Part shown: one piece after another, positions 51,000-62,700 of the stretch
How positions within the stretch are numbered: position 1 is the stretch's first letter
Layout of the letters: each line of letters opens with the position of its first letter
DNA from: Zygnema cylindricum
Taxonomy: Eukaryota; Streptophyta; Zygnematophyceae; Zygnematales; Zygnemataceae
Assembly (NCBI GenBank): GCA_037447655.1
Contig: JBBHKE010000879.1
Coordinates: 53,654-117,653 of the forward strand
Length of the DNA: 64,000 nt
Direction of reading: 5' to 3'
Program-made: the position numbers and the translations under genes
The notes under the pieces: generated by a model
Databases searched by the model: none
What the model was told of the DNA's origin: nothing
Seen by the model: the letters and a program-made list of their open reading frames with translations, nothing else

Positions 51000-52690
51000 A
51001 GTGTAGCTTCAAATTCGTGTGTAAAATTGAAATGAAGAAGACGCGCCTATAATAAGTAAAGGGGGCAGTAAAAAGTACAAACATAAAACCCTACTTTAAT
51101 TACGTAAAAATAAACGATTTCGTGCGCGGGGTACTTACATTACGAATGGCCATGCACGAAATTACTTCGTCGCCTCCCCGATGCGTTCGAAAATTCCAAC
51201 GGTGGGGCGACGATAAAAAGCAATGAATCCCATGTTTCATTTACCACGCGGATTCAATATTGGACGTCGTCGCTTATTCAACATTTCTTTAGACGTTAAG
51301 TTTTACTAACGCCTACAAGATTAACTGGCACAAAGTTTTCATTGGAAATTTCCAATGTTAAGGCGACGACGCATTGTCGTCGCTTTTTGATTTCTCTAAC
51401 ATTTGTCAAAACTCGGATGTAGTACACTTAAATTCACACATTCAAGCGACGATACTATATCCTCGCCGGTACATACGTTTCAACCCACAGCAAAGATCTA
51501 TTGGACGACGTTGTACAACAAGCCATCATAACGACACGAGGTGGTTAGGGGGAACAATATGGCATGCACAAACATGCAATATGAGTTATTCAATATGTCA
51601 AATTCAATTACAAACATTGGGAAACGGCGACACGCAAATTTAGCAACCGAGGGTTGCTACATAAAGGTAAGGACAATGGGTAAAACTCTTACTTGTACGA
51701 TACACCCCTGAAAAATGTTGCGGAAGCTTCTTGACAGTCCTCGGGATGAGCAGATCCTTTCCATTCGCGTGACAATCGTCGATCATCCAATTGATTACCT
51801 GAAGTCGAGTAATCTTCGTTGAAACTTGCTGAAATTTTCGGATCACACTCGGACGTTCATGTATTTATCACACGGTGGGTCCATATTTCCGGTAACAACG
51901 CCTTCCACGAGGGGGTCCACGTCGAGTGATCCCATTTCTTCGCTCGGTGGGTCGGGTCATTGGGTTTCAGTACAATCCATGTCCTCTTTAGCTAAGGGTG
52001 GTAATAAACTCGCCGTAGCGGTGTTTTTCGCCGCAAAAAAAATGGTAATATGGGAAGTAATAGGCCACATATTGCAAATAATAGAGCTGATTCTTTTGCC
52101 AAAAGATGATACAAAGCAAATAATAGAGATGCAAAAGTCAAGCTAACTAAAAATGCGGAAAGACACTGCCATTGTTGGACCAAACGTCGGATATATATAT
52201 ACCAAATAAAAATAAAACTGTGGGAAAATGGGAGGGAAACCATTCCCCATACTTTCGGTCGTCAAAATTTTAATTTTTATATTTTGCGTGTCAGCAAGCT
52301 GTCCAAATATTTTAGACAACACAAAAAGGCGGGAAAGTTTCAAAATTTTCGTCAGTTTTGAGAGGGGGTATACACGTGGTTAGTGACCAACGATTTTCAT
52401 GAAAGAGCCATGGTAACTGACTGCTTCTAATTGTACCTACGGATCAGCTTTCGAATGGCGACGGGTATGACAGGCGCTTGGTGTCACGTCGTCGTGGAGC
52501 TTTAATGTTTACGTGGATATAAAATTGTCCACGTGTAAATTTGGGCGACCAATCACTAAACGCTTGAGACGAACTGGTTGCTGAGATTGTACAGTTGGGA
52601 CCAATTTGGAATAAGAGTTTACTCTAATACGTCATAACATTAACGCTAATACCGGTCAAAAGTTGGGGAGACAAACGAAAGTGCAACCAT
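51000..52690 (-). other. Right part of element B, no gene recognised
   Basis: A perfect hairpin (GCGACGAC, GCATT, GTCGTCGC) lies at 51363-51383. A run of GACGACG-rich sequence occurs at 51150-51260. No reliable ORF. The boundary with the split MITE is near 52690 but not exact. Confidence 0.4.
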
Positions 52691-53173
52691 TTTAGAATTA
52701 ACACATATATTAGCATGAATTCAACTAATAAAACAAAACGTCGCGACATCATTAAAGTAAAGAACCTTTATTAACGTACAATATCGAGGTAAAAAGGACA
52801 GGCGACCAACCGTTGAAACAACAAGCGTTGCGTAAACGTATCCGTACAAATTACACTTCGTACAACTGTATCAAATTTGTATACTTTACGGCGAATAGCT
52901 GATGTTTAATTGCAGTGAAATAGTAAGACATGTACATTGGAATGATTTACACTGTTACCTGACGGCGTACGATTTGAATTAATTTTTACGGGTACTTTTA
53001 TTACTGTTAGCAGGTTTGCCACTAACATTTCTTTTTGTCAAAGACCCAAATTAGCATTAGTAAACAATTAGAATGTTTTTTTTTATTTAAATCTGAAATT
53101 CTTAAATAGTGTACACCACTGTAATTGGTTCTATACGCTAAAGAAACTTCGACGTTAATAGCGATTGGCGGTG
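52691..53173 (+). repeat. Right half of the TA-flanked MITE split by element B
   Basis: Ends TTAATAGCGATTGGCGGTG followed by TA (53174-53175), the inverted counterpart of 41016. The last about 150 bases align with the end of the MITE at 58242 (CAAAGACCCAAATTAG, ACAATTAGAATGT, GTACACCACTGTAA). Confidence 0.7.
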
Positions 53174-53213
53174 TACTGCACTGTAGTGTACTAAACAGTA
53201 CTTTAGTGTCTTA

Positions 53214-53899
53214 GGGCGTGTCCCCATGTAACCGATATTTGGGATTTTAGCGCTGATTTTACGGTGTACTTTTCTAAGTGTGCCTATGTCAATCGTTACC
53301 TGCGCGTTCATTATTTTGAATATGTGGCAGTTGTACAAGTCGCCAATACTTGCGACACCTGTAGACACCAACAAACTGCTGACATTTGTAGACGCTAACG
53401 ATCTACTGCGGACATTTGTACGCCGCAAAGAGCTCCTGACATACTAGGACAATTGTCGACGCCAATTGTCATTTGTTGACGCCCACACGTGAACGACATA
53501 AGCAATCGCCTGCGTCTACAAAATGACATTTGTAGACGCCCACAAGTGGACAACATAAGAAAACGGACAAACAATTTTTTTTTCGTGTATTCTCCCCACT
53601 GCAAAAAAACAAATGAAAACTTTTGACGCGTGCAACCCAAGCTTTCTATTTGTCAATAGGGTATTATTTTGATTAAAAGCAAGTCGCAATTTGATTTCAG
53701 TGCAAGTGTGAAGATGAGCTGGAAGTGGGTCCTGATGATAATACTGCCAAATCGCGTACCTTTCAAGTTCCAAGATGACGCAAAATGTATTTGAGTTTTT
53801 GCCCATTTTTCGTACGGCGTAATATTTTCAAGTAGGAAGTCCCATTTTTTGTGTAAACGACGGAAAAAAACCCTTACTTCAACACATGGGGACACGCCC
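53214..53899. mobile_element. Tourist/Harbinger-like MITE (686 bp)
   Basis: The ends GGGCGTGTCCCCATGT and ACATGGGGACACGCCC are 16-base perfect inverted repeats. TTA on both sides (53211-53213 and 53900-53902) fits the 3-bp target duplication of PIF/Harbinger elements. No transposase. Inside, GACATTTGTAGACGCC-type units recur between 53335 and 53540. Confidence 0.88.
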
Positions 53900-53902
53900 T
53901 TA

Positions 53903-55700
53903 AACAAGTTGTCGTATACGTGTTTCGCTTCGAGTGGAACCATGTATGTTAAAAACAGATATTTAAAATCTTCATAGATTTTTCACACTGGCCAATTTTA
54001 ATTTAAAAATTTCATTTGCGTACCATGTACTTGCATACCAAGTAACATGTACTTATACACCAAGTCATTGTACCACATAAATCTTTACTCTTTCCACGGG
54101 AAACCACGAAACTGGAAGGATGGAATGGAAAGAGCGTGACGAAAGAGCGTGACGACTGACGAAATATATTTCTGCAAGGATTCTCAGTTGGATTTTAGTG
54201 AACTCGCAGACACCTTTTCTTAAGCCACGCGGCTTGGCTGTGTTTTTGTGCTTTGCCCTTTTTCTAAAAGGGAAAAACATTGTAGTCGCATTCGTCTCTG
54301 GTGACAACGATAATTGATCGTCAATTTTTTTGGTGTAAGATCGTGAGCCTTTGACTGTTTTGAGTATTGATTGGCATCTCTGGTGACAATGATAATTAAT
54401 CGTCGATTTTGTTTGTGTTAGATCGTGAGCAGTTGAGTGATTTGAGCTTTGATTGGCTTTGTCATGTTCCATTTTTTAAGTAATAAAAAGAGACACGTGG
54501 TACAATCCTATTTGTTGTTTCGCGTGGTTGTAATGGTAACGATTCGCGGTCCTGTACGGTACAGTACCAATGTCGCTCGTAAAGAATCTGCCAATTGGTG
54601 AAAGCCAAAAAGTACAAATTTTCAATATGGTCAGCCGCCGTGCATCGCGCCGTGTTGATTTTTTCAGCATGGACGTGACCGTCAACAGGCGAACTGAACC
54701 GAATATTTCTAGCGTGTCCGTACATTTTTTGTGTAAGTACACCACGAATCGGTTTTAGTGATTATATTACTAATTCAGTACCCGTAAATTTGAACCTCAA
54801 ACCTAAAATAGGATTAGTATATCTATTTTTTCCTTTACGTTAATGTAGGTACGGTTTAAATAGTATCGATGCTACAAATTTGGGCAGCTATTAAATATTA
54901 ATTACTGTGCAGTACACCGTGAATATTTATTACTCTAATAGTGCTGATGTTTTTTGTTTTACAATCGACACTATTAAACGTCGCGACTGTTAAATTTCAA
55001 TCCGTTGGCAGAAATAAATCATTGTATACCTTTTATGTCAATTGAAACAAAATAAATGTATGATAAATGAAAACCATGTGGGGGCACAATCGTCCACTGA
55101 AACGACACGAAAAAATAAAACGACAGACTAAATCGTATCATGCGACAAAAATTAACATCTAATAAATATATTTCATGAAAAAAACAAAATTTTATGCTAA
55201 ATACTCGTATGTTACGGGTTTATTAATTATTAGCTATCAAAATCCATTGCGAAAAGGTTCATGTATGTAGAAGAAGATGACAAAGCAATTGGATGGTTTA
55301 ATTTGCATTTCGTTCATGTAGGGTGTTTGATTAAGCGTAAAAGTTTCACATTAATTTGAGCGTTCGATCTCAATCTAATGAATGATATGAATGAATGGAC
55401 TGAATATATCATGTAGTATTAAATACTTTATTGTTAAATCTAGAATACACATTAAACCATTAGCATTATTCAACCATTGTTCGTTTAAACAAAATACCAA
55501 TGGTTTTTGTTTATTTTATATTAAGGTGTTGCGTGTATATTTTTTACATTTTTTTTTATCAATATAAAATATTACAAAAAAAAAAAACAAAAAAAATAAA
55601 TAACCACAATACAACCTTGATCGCATAACAAAAACGAAAGAAACAAATGTAAACATAACAAATAAAATAATAAGAAAAAAAAGAAAAACATCAGATTTAA
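53903..55700. other. Intergenic stretch without a recognised gene
   Basis: AT-rich. It holds the 82-base tandem duplication at 54295-54458. ORFs here lack domain signals. 54830-54990 has GTACGG/ACACCGTGAATA fragments related to the MITE ends. Confidence 0.5.
54295..54458. repeat. 82-base tandem duplication
   Basis: Two diverged copies starting TCTCTGGTGACAA(C/T)GATAATT at 54295 and 54377. Each contains GATCGTGAGC and ends TTGATTGGC. Confidence 0.85.
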
Positions 55701-56380
55701 CTAGGGTTCAACCAACTTAGTCCAAAAACCCAAAAGGTTTGAACAACATCATTATCAACTCGATGGCTGACTAACACTACAAACACGTATTTTCTTTTAT
55801 ATTTTTTGATAGTTAGAATATGTTGATTACTTTAAGTATTTTTTTTGTTTTCAATCAAGCACCTTAGTCGAAGACCCAGATGGTTGCATAAGCATCATTA
55901 TTAGCTTAAAGGCTGACTAACATTACAGTTACTTATTATTTATTAATTTTCGTTGTTTATTATAGTAGATTGATTACTTTGAGTACTTTGTTTTTCTTTT
56001 TCTCTTTTTGTGATCAACCAACTTAGTCCTAAGACTTAGAAGGTTGCATAAACATCACTAGGTTGCACAAACATTACTGTCAGCTCGGAGGCTGACCAAC
56101 ATTACAAACAATTGTTTTCATTCACAATATTTGTTTGTTAGATTACATTGTTACTTTGAATAATTTTTTTTTTTTGTTTTTTCGATCAACCAACTTAGTC
56201 TAAAGACCAAGAAAGTTGTTGAACATCATTATCAGCTCAAAGAGTGACCAACATTACAAACATTGGTATATATATATTTTTAAAAATACAACACAAATAC
56301 TTTGACTACTTTGTTTTGTTGGTACTTGATTACATTGTTTTTTTTTATAGGACCAACATTACAGACATTGAATTTATTTA
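55700..56380. repeat. Minisatellite, unit about 150-170 bases
   Basis: At least four units, at about 55707, 55855, 56013 and 56184. Each has CAACTTAGTC(C)...GACC, GGTTG...AACATCATTATCAGCTC, GGCTGACCAACATTACAAAC and a T-rich part with TTGATTACTTTGAGTA. A partial fifth unit lies near 56350. Confidence 0.85.
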
Positions 56381-56435
56381 TTTTAAATACAATACAAATA
56401 CTTTTAATTTTTTGTTTTGGTGATACTTTGATTAT

Positions 56436-56516
56436 ATGTTCATCATCATCATCATCATCTTCATCATCATCATCATCATCATCATCTTCATCATCATCAT
56501 CATCATTATCATCATC

Positions 56517-56561
<45 letters not shown>

Positions 56562-56880
56562 GTCATCATCATCGTCATCATCATCATCATAATCATCCTC
56601 ATCCTCATCATCATCGTCATCATCATCATCATCATCCTCATCATTATCATCATCATCGTCAACATCATCATCATCATCATTACCAACATCATCATCATCT
56701 TCATCATTATCGTTACATCATCATCATCATCATCATTACATCATCATTACATCATCATCATCATCATCGTCAACATCATCATAATCATCATCACCATCAT
56801 TACATCATCATCATCATCATCATCGTCATCATCATTACATCATCATTATCATCATCATTATCATCATCATCATCATCAAC
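56436..56880. repeat. (ATC)n microsatellite, about 440 bases
   Basis: Imperfect ATC/TCA repeats with scattered TTC, GTC and ATT variants. The poly-Ser, poly-Ile and poly-Met ORFs on both strands come from it. Confidence 0.97.
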
Positions 56881-57726
56881 CCATCTTTCACAAGGAAAAA
56901 TCAATGCTATAGAAAAATTAGCATTCCAAATATGAAAAACAATATCAAAAATTATTGCAGCAACACGAACTTCACCACAACTGCAGCAATGCGAAATTCA
57001 CCACAACTGCCCCAAACTTTATCAACAGACATATACGTTTGATAGTGATTGAAGTCTATAAATTAAATTCCATGTCCACGACTAACAAAAATAGCATGCT
57101 CATCCCAATGACAAAATAAATAACTAATAATTACCTTTTTTACATAAGAATATTTAGACTCACAACCAAACAATAATAAGGAAAGAGCACGAAACAAACA
57201 AATCCCAAACCGTGTAACATGTAATCGAAAAATAGGTTTTCGTGTCATAACGAGCTTACCTAAAATATAACTTCCAATAGTCGAAAAAAAAAACACTTAC
57301 ACCTGAATAACAAAAAATAAATAAACATTAATAAACAAATGAAATAACAAAACAATATGATTTTAATACAAACTTTCCCAAACATGCAAAAATAAGGAAA
57401 TAGATAAACAAAATAGGATTTATTTAAAAAGTAAAACAAAAAACATACATTAAACAAAAAAAAAGAAACAAAAGATAAACTTCACACAAACCACTATAAA
57501 TCATTTAATATGTAAAAAACCACTTATTGAATATTTTACGCCTTCGCAAATGAATGGAAATAGTGATAATTCGCAAAGTATAAAGAAAATAAAAGATAGA
57601 CGAGGAACATGATCAAATTGAAGGGGAAAAAAGAAAGAAGATGGGAGGTAATGGTAATCTCTATACAAAAATTATGGACCTAGATTCTTTGTACGCTTGA
57701 CAGGACGGTTCGCAACCGCTACACTA
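56881..57726. other. AT-rich intergenic stretch
   Basis: No gene signal. 56960-57005 has a short direct repeat (GCA(A/G)CA...TTCACCACAACTGC, twice). Confidence 0.5.
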
Positions 57727-58211
57727 CACCGCGAATCGTAATTAGAGTAATGAAAAAATTAGAGTACAAAAACTAAAAAAAAAAATTAGAGTAATTAACG
57801 CTAATTTATGTGATAGAGCTGTTTCAACTATGAAGTTTACTCTAATTTATTTAAGTACTCTAATTTGGCACGCTAATATCCTCTACTGTAAATAAGGTAT
57901 TTGTACAAAATTTGGCAAAACGTACAGTTTATCGTCACTATGACGTTTGCACTACGTGGTTTGTTAAAACGCAGTTACATGATAACGACTTGTATTAAAT
58001 GATAATTTGTATTTTTTACTTAATAAAGTACAATTTTGCACGGTCGGAAAACTATTTAAAACGAACCTATATTATAATTAAAAACGCTAATTAAACTTCA
58101 CCTTAAATAGAATAATGAAAAAATTAGAATCATTTACTCTATTTCATGTGATAGAGTCGAAATTTCGAGCGATCGAATTAGAGTAATTTACTCTAATTAC
58201 GATTCGCGGTG
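57727..58211. mobile_element. Stowaway-like MITE (485 bp) with 24-base perfect TIRs
   Basis: Flanked by TA (57725-57726 and 58212-58213). Both ends read inward CACCGCGAATCGTAATTAGA, followed by GTAA, with no mismatch. The interior repeats TTAGAGTAATTTA and ACGCTAAT motifs. No coding capacity. TA target and TIR form fit Tc1/mariner-type MITEs. Confidence 0.88.
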
Positions 58212-58241
58212 TACATTACAGCGACGACGACAAAGTGACTA

Positions 58242-58780
58242 CACCACCAATCGTTATTAGCGTTGTGTACACTATTTCCGTCCCACTTTTTTTTTTTTAT
58301 TCTCCATTTGTGTAGTTCATTCTATTTTTTTATTTATTCTATTTAGGGTTATTTTCAATACGTTGTCTCTTAAATAGAGTTGTGTACGGTCAGTGTCAGA
58401 CCGTACATAAATGTACCTTTTTAAGTTAAAAATTACAATATATTAGTTTTAGTAACCGCAGACGCATGAGAATGTGCGTTCTAAAAAGGAAAAAAATCCA
58501 GGTCGTAAAAATTCCCGTTCCCACATATTCGTCCGACAGCCGCGTTTCGACCGTGTGAATGTACGATTTGTGTACGATTTGTCAGATTTTGTACGGAGAC
58601 CTATAATAGTGTAAGCATGTTTGTGACCGACATTTTTTTTTTCAAAGATCCAAATTACCATAATCAAACAATTAGAATGTATGATTTTTTCCAAAATTTT
58701 CAAATTCTTAAATTAGCGTACACCACTGTAAATATTATTATACGCTAATCAAACTCCCACGCTAATAACGATGGGCGGTG
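58242..58780. mobile_element. Stowaway-like MITE (539 bp), related to 41016-53173
   Basis: TA flanks (58240-58241 and 58781-58782). The ends CACCACCAATCGTTATTAGC and GCTAATAACGATGGGCGGTG are inverted repeats with few mismatches. The interior matches both halves of the MITE split by element B. The sequence GCGACGACGACAAAGTGA occurs just left (58221) and just right (58796) of it. Confidence 0.85.
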
Positions 58781-58782
58781 TA

Positions 58783-59271
58783 CTGTACAGTACTGCGACG
58801 ACGACAAAGTGATCGCGACAGTTGACCCGCGGCCGACGACGTCAAGGATGGTTTGGTACGGACGGATTTGAGTCATAGGCGCTTAATCGTACGGCAACAT
58901 GAATCACATCGCGACGTTTTTGTTGACGTAAGTTGACGTCAAAGGCGATTCACGTCCAAACAAATTCGACGTCACGCCAAAATATCGTGTTATGCTATCA
59001 ATACACGTACAGTATCGTACTTTTAATTTTTGCGCGTGCGATCCCGTCACATCACGCCACGTTGTCGTGTTCTCAATATCCGTACACTACCGAAAACGGA
59101 TTGATACGTGGAGTACATGTAACTGCTACGACAAATTGTGACGCTCCTATTGGTCCTCGTGTACAAAAACGACATGCCCTTGGCATCCAAAGGGCAAAGC
59201 ACCGGGTCACCCGCGACTATTATTTTTTGTACACTTCGTGGTACTGATCTAAATTGCTGAGTTTGATCAAT
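58783..59271 (+). promoter_or_regulatory. 5' flank of the Nudix hydrolase gene
   Basis: About 490 bases between the MITE and the ATG at 59272. It is relatively GC-rich, with CACGTC/GACGTC/GACGTCA-type ACGT cores (58836, 58935, 58970). A promoter is likely here, but no TATA box was assigned. Confidence 0.4.
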
Positions 59272-59702
59272 ATGGCTAGCCATGTTGCATTCATGGCTCC
59301 CTGCCAGTGTGTCTTTCGTACTGCAGTTGCTGTTCGAAATTTGCCTGTGAGCCGTACAGAAGCACAAAGTAGTATGCTTCATGGCGCCCGATTGTTGCTG
59401 AATCTGCCAGTTTCTCAACCAATCAGAAGCATGCAAGGGTTGGACTCTCACGACGATTTTAGGGTTTCGGGCAAGAAAGCACGGAAATGTGTAGGACATG
59501 GAAAGGTATCAGCAGTTAAGGGTGTGGATGTCTTCTCAACCGAGTCTGGATTCTCCTCCCTGGCAAGTTTCGATGGAGAAAAGACGAGCCTTTCGGGATT
59601 TTTGACACGTGTGACTGAATGCAACACTGGCCTGGTATGCTGCATAGAACTGATGGGATCTTCACTTCACTTACCCCATTGTGTGCGAATTTAAACCATG
59701 AA

Positions 59703-59764
<62 letters not shown>

Positions 59765-62700
59765 CAACATTTAGTTTCGAAGAGAGTTGGCTTCGGACCT
59801 TGCACTAATGGAGCTGTGACATATAAGACATCTCGAAATGACATGCATTACATGACATTTTCCACATTATGGTACATGAATGACAATAGTTCACATCAAT
59901 CATGACATGTGACACATCAGACAAGTTTCTCATGGGCATGGTGGTCATGCGGTCGCCTATTCTTCCTCTTGAATATCTTGTTTCCATTTCATCGATTTAG
60001 AAAGTGGTGGAAGGACACCAATTATGGCTAACGTTAAGGTTTGGTATATTCGATATTGTTTTGTCGTAGCTAAGTTTTGTAAGTTATTCTGCAATTCACC
60101 AGATTTATTAAACCTGTTTTTAATTTTTACAAATTGCCTTCCAGACAAACAATAAGATACATTTTTCTGAAAGTCATCTATCTAACTTATGCAATATGAA
60201 ACTGAATTGGTTGTTCGGCTTTTCCTAAAGCCTCCTCACACAGCTCAAGCTCAAGCTTCCTCTATTGTCGAATCCAATCATTTCTGCCTGCTTTAAATCA
60301 TGTCTAAGTACTTCAAATCATGTCAAGGAATGCCAAATCACTGGTAGCCCTGGTGAATCCTGTCGAATTATGTCAAATCATGTCAAGTCAGGTGAAGTGA
60401 AGATGTATTTTATGGTGAATAGTGTTAACTAATCATGTCCAGTCATATCATGTCATTGCAAATCTCGCAGTTATCAGAAGTGATATCAAATCATTTCAAA
60501 CCATAGTTGCCTTTCTTTTCAATGATTGGCATAGGGTGCAGGAACGTCGAAATGAGTTTTGGCCCTTTCTTATTTCAGGGATTCCCGTCGGCTTTGTTCA
60601 TGAAAGGTAACTTCAAAAAGTTGTTCATCAGCTATCGAATGACCTTTTGAAGGTATCTAAGGTCAACAATTTGTTGAAATTTATAGTTTCAAATATAGTC
60701 GCCTGCATTTGTTAATAAAAATGCCTATGTTTTTTATTTCGTGGTATGCTCGTCACCCCATTTTGGTTTGCGTTTTGGTTTTAAATGTTATTTTTGAATG
60801 TTAATTTTTCATTGCAGAGTTTTAAGTATGAAACACGACTGAATTCTATCCAAAAACATGGTACCAGTTATCCACCGATTGGGAAAAAAAAATAAGTTTG
60901 TTGTGTTACTCTTATCCTGAAAAAGTTATGCAGCTATGTGACTCAGATTCTAAATGCCGTCTTTATTCGTTTCTTGACTAGCAGAAATTATAGAAAAAGA
61001 GCAGGGATTTTTGGATTTTCCGTACAGATTACATCTACATTCTATCATGATTATTTTTTACCTCGCTTAGTAAAAAATGTTTCTCTTTTTTTTTTTGGCG
61101 ATGAAATTGAAACTTGTGCGTGTTTTTTTGTTGGTCCATGTTTTGCAGTTTTATGTTGGAATTGGCAAAATATGAAGATGTATTTGTGTTATCGCCCTCT
61201 CCAAAAACACTGTTTAGCGAATTGGAGGCTCAAACTGAAGTCTCATTGACTGCAAAAAATAACAAGAAAAATGAAAAAAAAATGGAAAAAAAAGGGAAGT
61301 TCCAGGTGGAATTGCATCCAAACTTGGTGACGTTACAAGAGAGGACAAAAGCAGTGGGCGGTGTTTTGAAAAAAATGCGGAAAAAAGGTCTAATAACCGG
61401 TTGGAGAGATGAGGTACTATTTTTTTCCTTGCCATTTAAGTAAGTTCTTCTCCAGTTTATTTATTTTTGGTAGATTCCCAAAGTAAGCCTCAAGAAAAAG
61501 AGAGAAGGGTGCATGTGGCTTTATCTTTTTTTTACCAGAGTTTTTCGATAGCTCTATCATGTGGATTACCGATCCATACATACTCACTGTGGTGATACAA
61601 AACTGTTATTTTTTCTATTATTTTCTCTCGGTATGAAGCTTTATCCTGTCAGTTCCGCGTTCCATGCGCCTCCGTTATTGTTGGTGGAAAGAGCTGCAGC
61701 AGCCATGTTTGGAGTCAAGGTAAGCCTGCAGTTTAGGTCGTTTTTTAGAGATTCTCAAAGGTTTTAAGGGGTTTCTTCGTCTCTTTTTGGAGGTCATTTT
61801 TGGATTTTAGTTTTCCTCTTATTCAGTTTGGGACTGGGTTTACAAGTGGTATGAGTGTAAGCTGAAAATTTATGATTTTATTAGTGTCTTCAGGGGCTTA
61901 AGGGGTCTTTTTTTTATCGCTTTTAAGTTGATATGTTTTGTAGACATTTTGAGGGTGCCTAGAAGGTCTTTTTTTATGGTGTCTGAGGATTCTTTAGGTC
62001 TCTAAGAGCTTTTTGGGATGTTTGAAGGATTTTGTACTGTGATTTGTTTGTATTGCTTCAGACCTCGAAGATTTCCTCAGGTGGTTGTTTTTTTCTAGTC
62101 CCACATTTGTTTCTGGATAACAATGATGTAATAAATGTTTTTCGACTGTGTAGAGGATTTATTTTTTTGGGTTTCCTTTTACCAGGTATATGGTGTGCAT
62201 ATGAACGGCTTTGTCCGCACGGAAAACGGAGAACTGAATTTATGGGTAGCCCGTAGAAGCCTCTCTAAACCCACTTTTCCGGGAAAACTGGACCACCTTG
62301 TGGCTGGGGGACAGGTGAGTTAAACACCTTTATTTTACTCCTTTCAATGTAATCTTTTTTGAATTCACTTTTTTCTTCTTCTCTCCCTTTCCCTCCTCTT
62401 TTTTGGTTGGTTTTCCATTTTCTTTCTCCTTTTTTCACTTTTTTTTTCGTTTTTTCCCACTTTTTTATTGCTACAGGTTTGCAAACACTTTATTTTGGCA
62501 TCGAGGTCGTTTTATAAGGCTTTGTCTGTCAAGTAAAGTGTCACTAAATTATGTTTCATAGTTATTATTCTTCATCTGGACATCACAGAACGTGATAAAG
62601 TTAAAAAAAAATGTGAAAATTGTGATAGTATTCAAAAGAGATGGTTTCATCTTCTTCCTCCTTTAAATTTTCTCCTCTCCCTATCTTTCTTTAAATTGGC

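Larger units (their letters stand above)
41696..52690 (-). mobile_element. Element B: second copy of the DDE transposon, minus orientation, with nested solo LTRs
   Basis: The left end (3' end of the minus-strand element) shares 20 bases and further similarity with the end of element A. Going right: a CT-rich tract (41930-42610, purine on the coding strand), hairpin modules (43680-43900), a transposase pseudogene (44364-46151), more hairpins (46247-46460), a decayed repeat-coding ORF (46596-50999), and another hairpin (51361-51383). This order mirrors element A. Solo LTRs at 47863-49178 and 49433-50360 are later insertions. The right boundary is not resolved. It is placed by where the split MITE resumes, and no inverted terminus was recognised there. 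Confidence 0.6.

Noticed and set aside
56302-56912. Poly-Ser, poly-Ile and poly-Met ORFs
   Set aside because: Translation of the ATC microsatellite in different frames.
60280-60500. CRISPR-like array of TCAAATCATGTC repeats
   Set aside because: Units are short and diverged, spacers are irregular, and the site is inside a eukaryotic intron.
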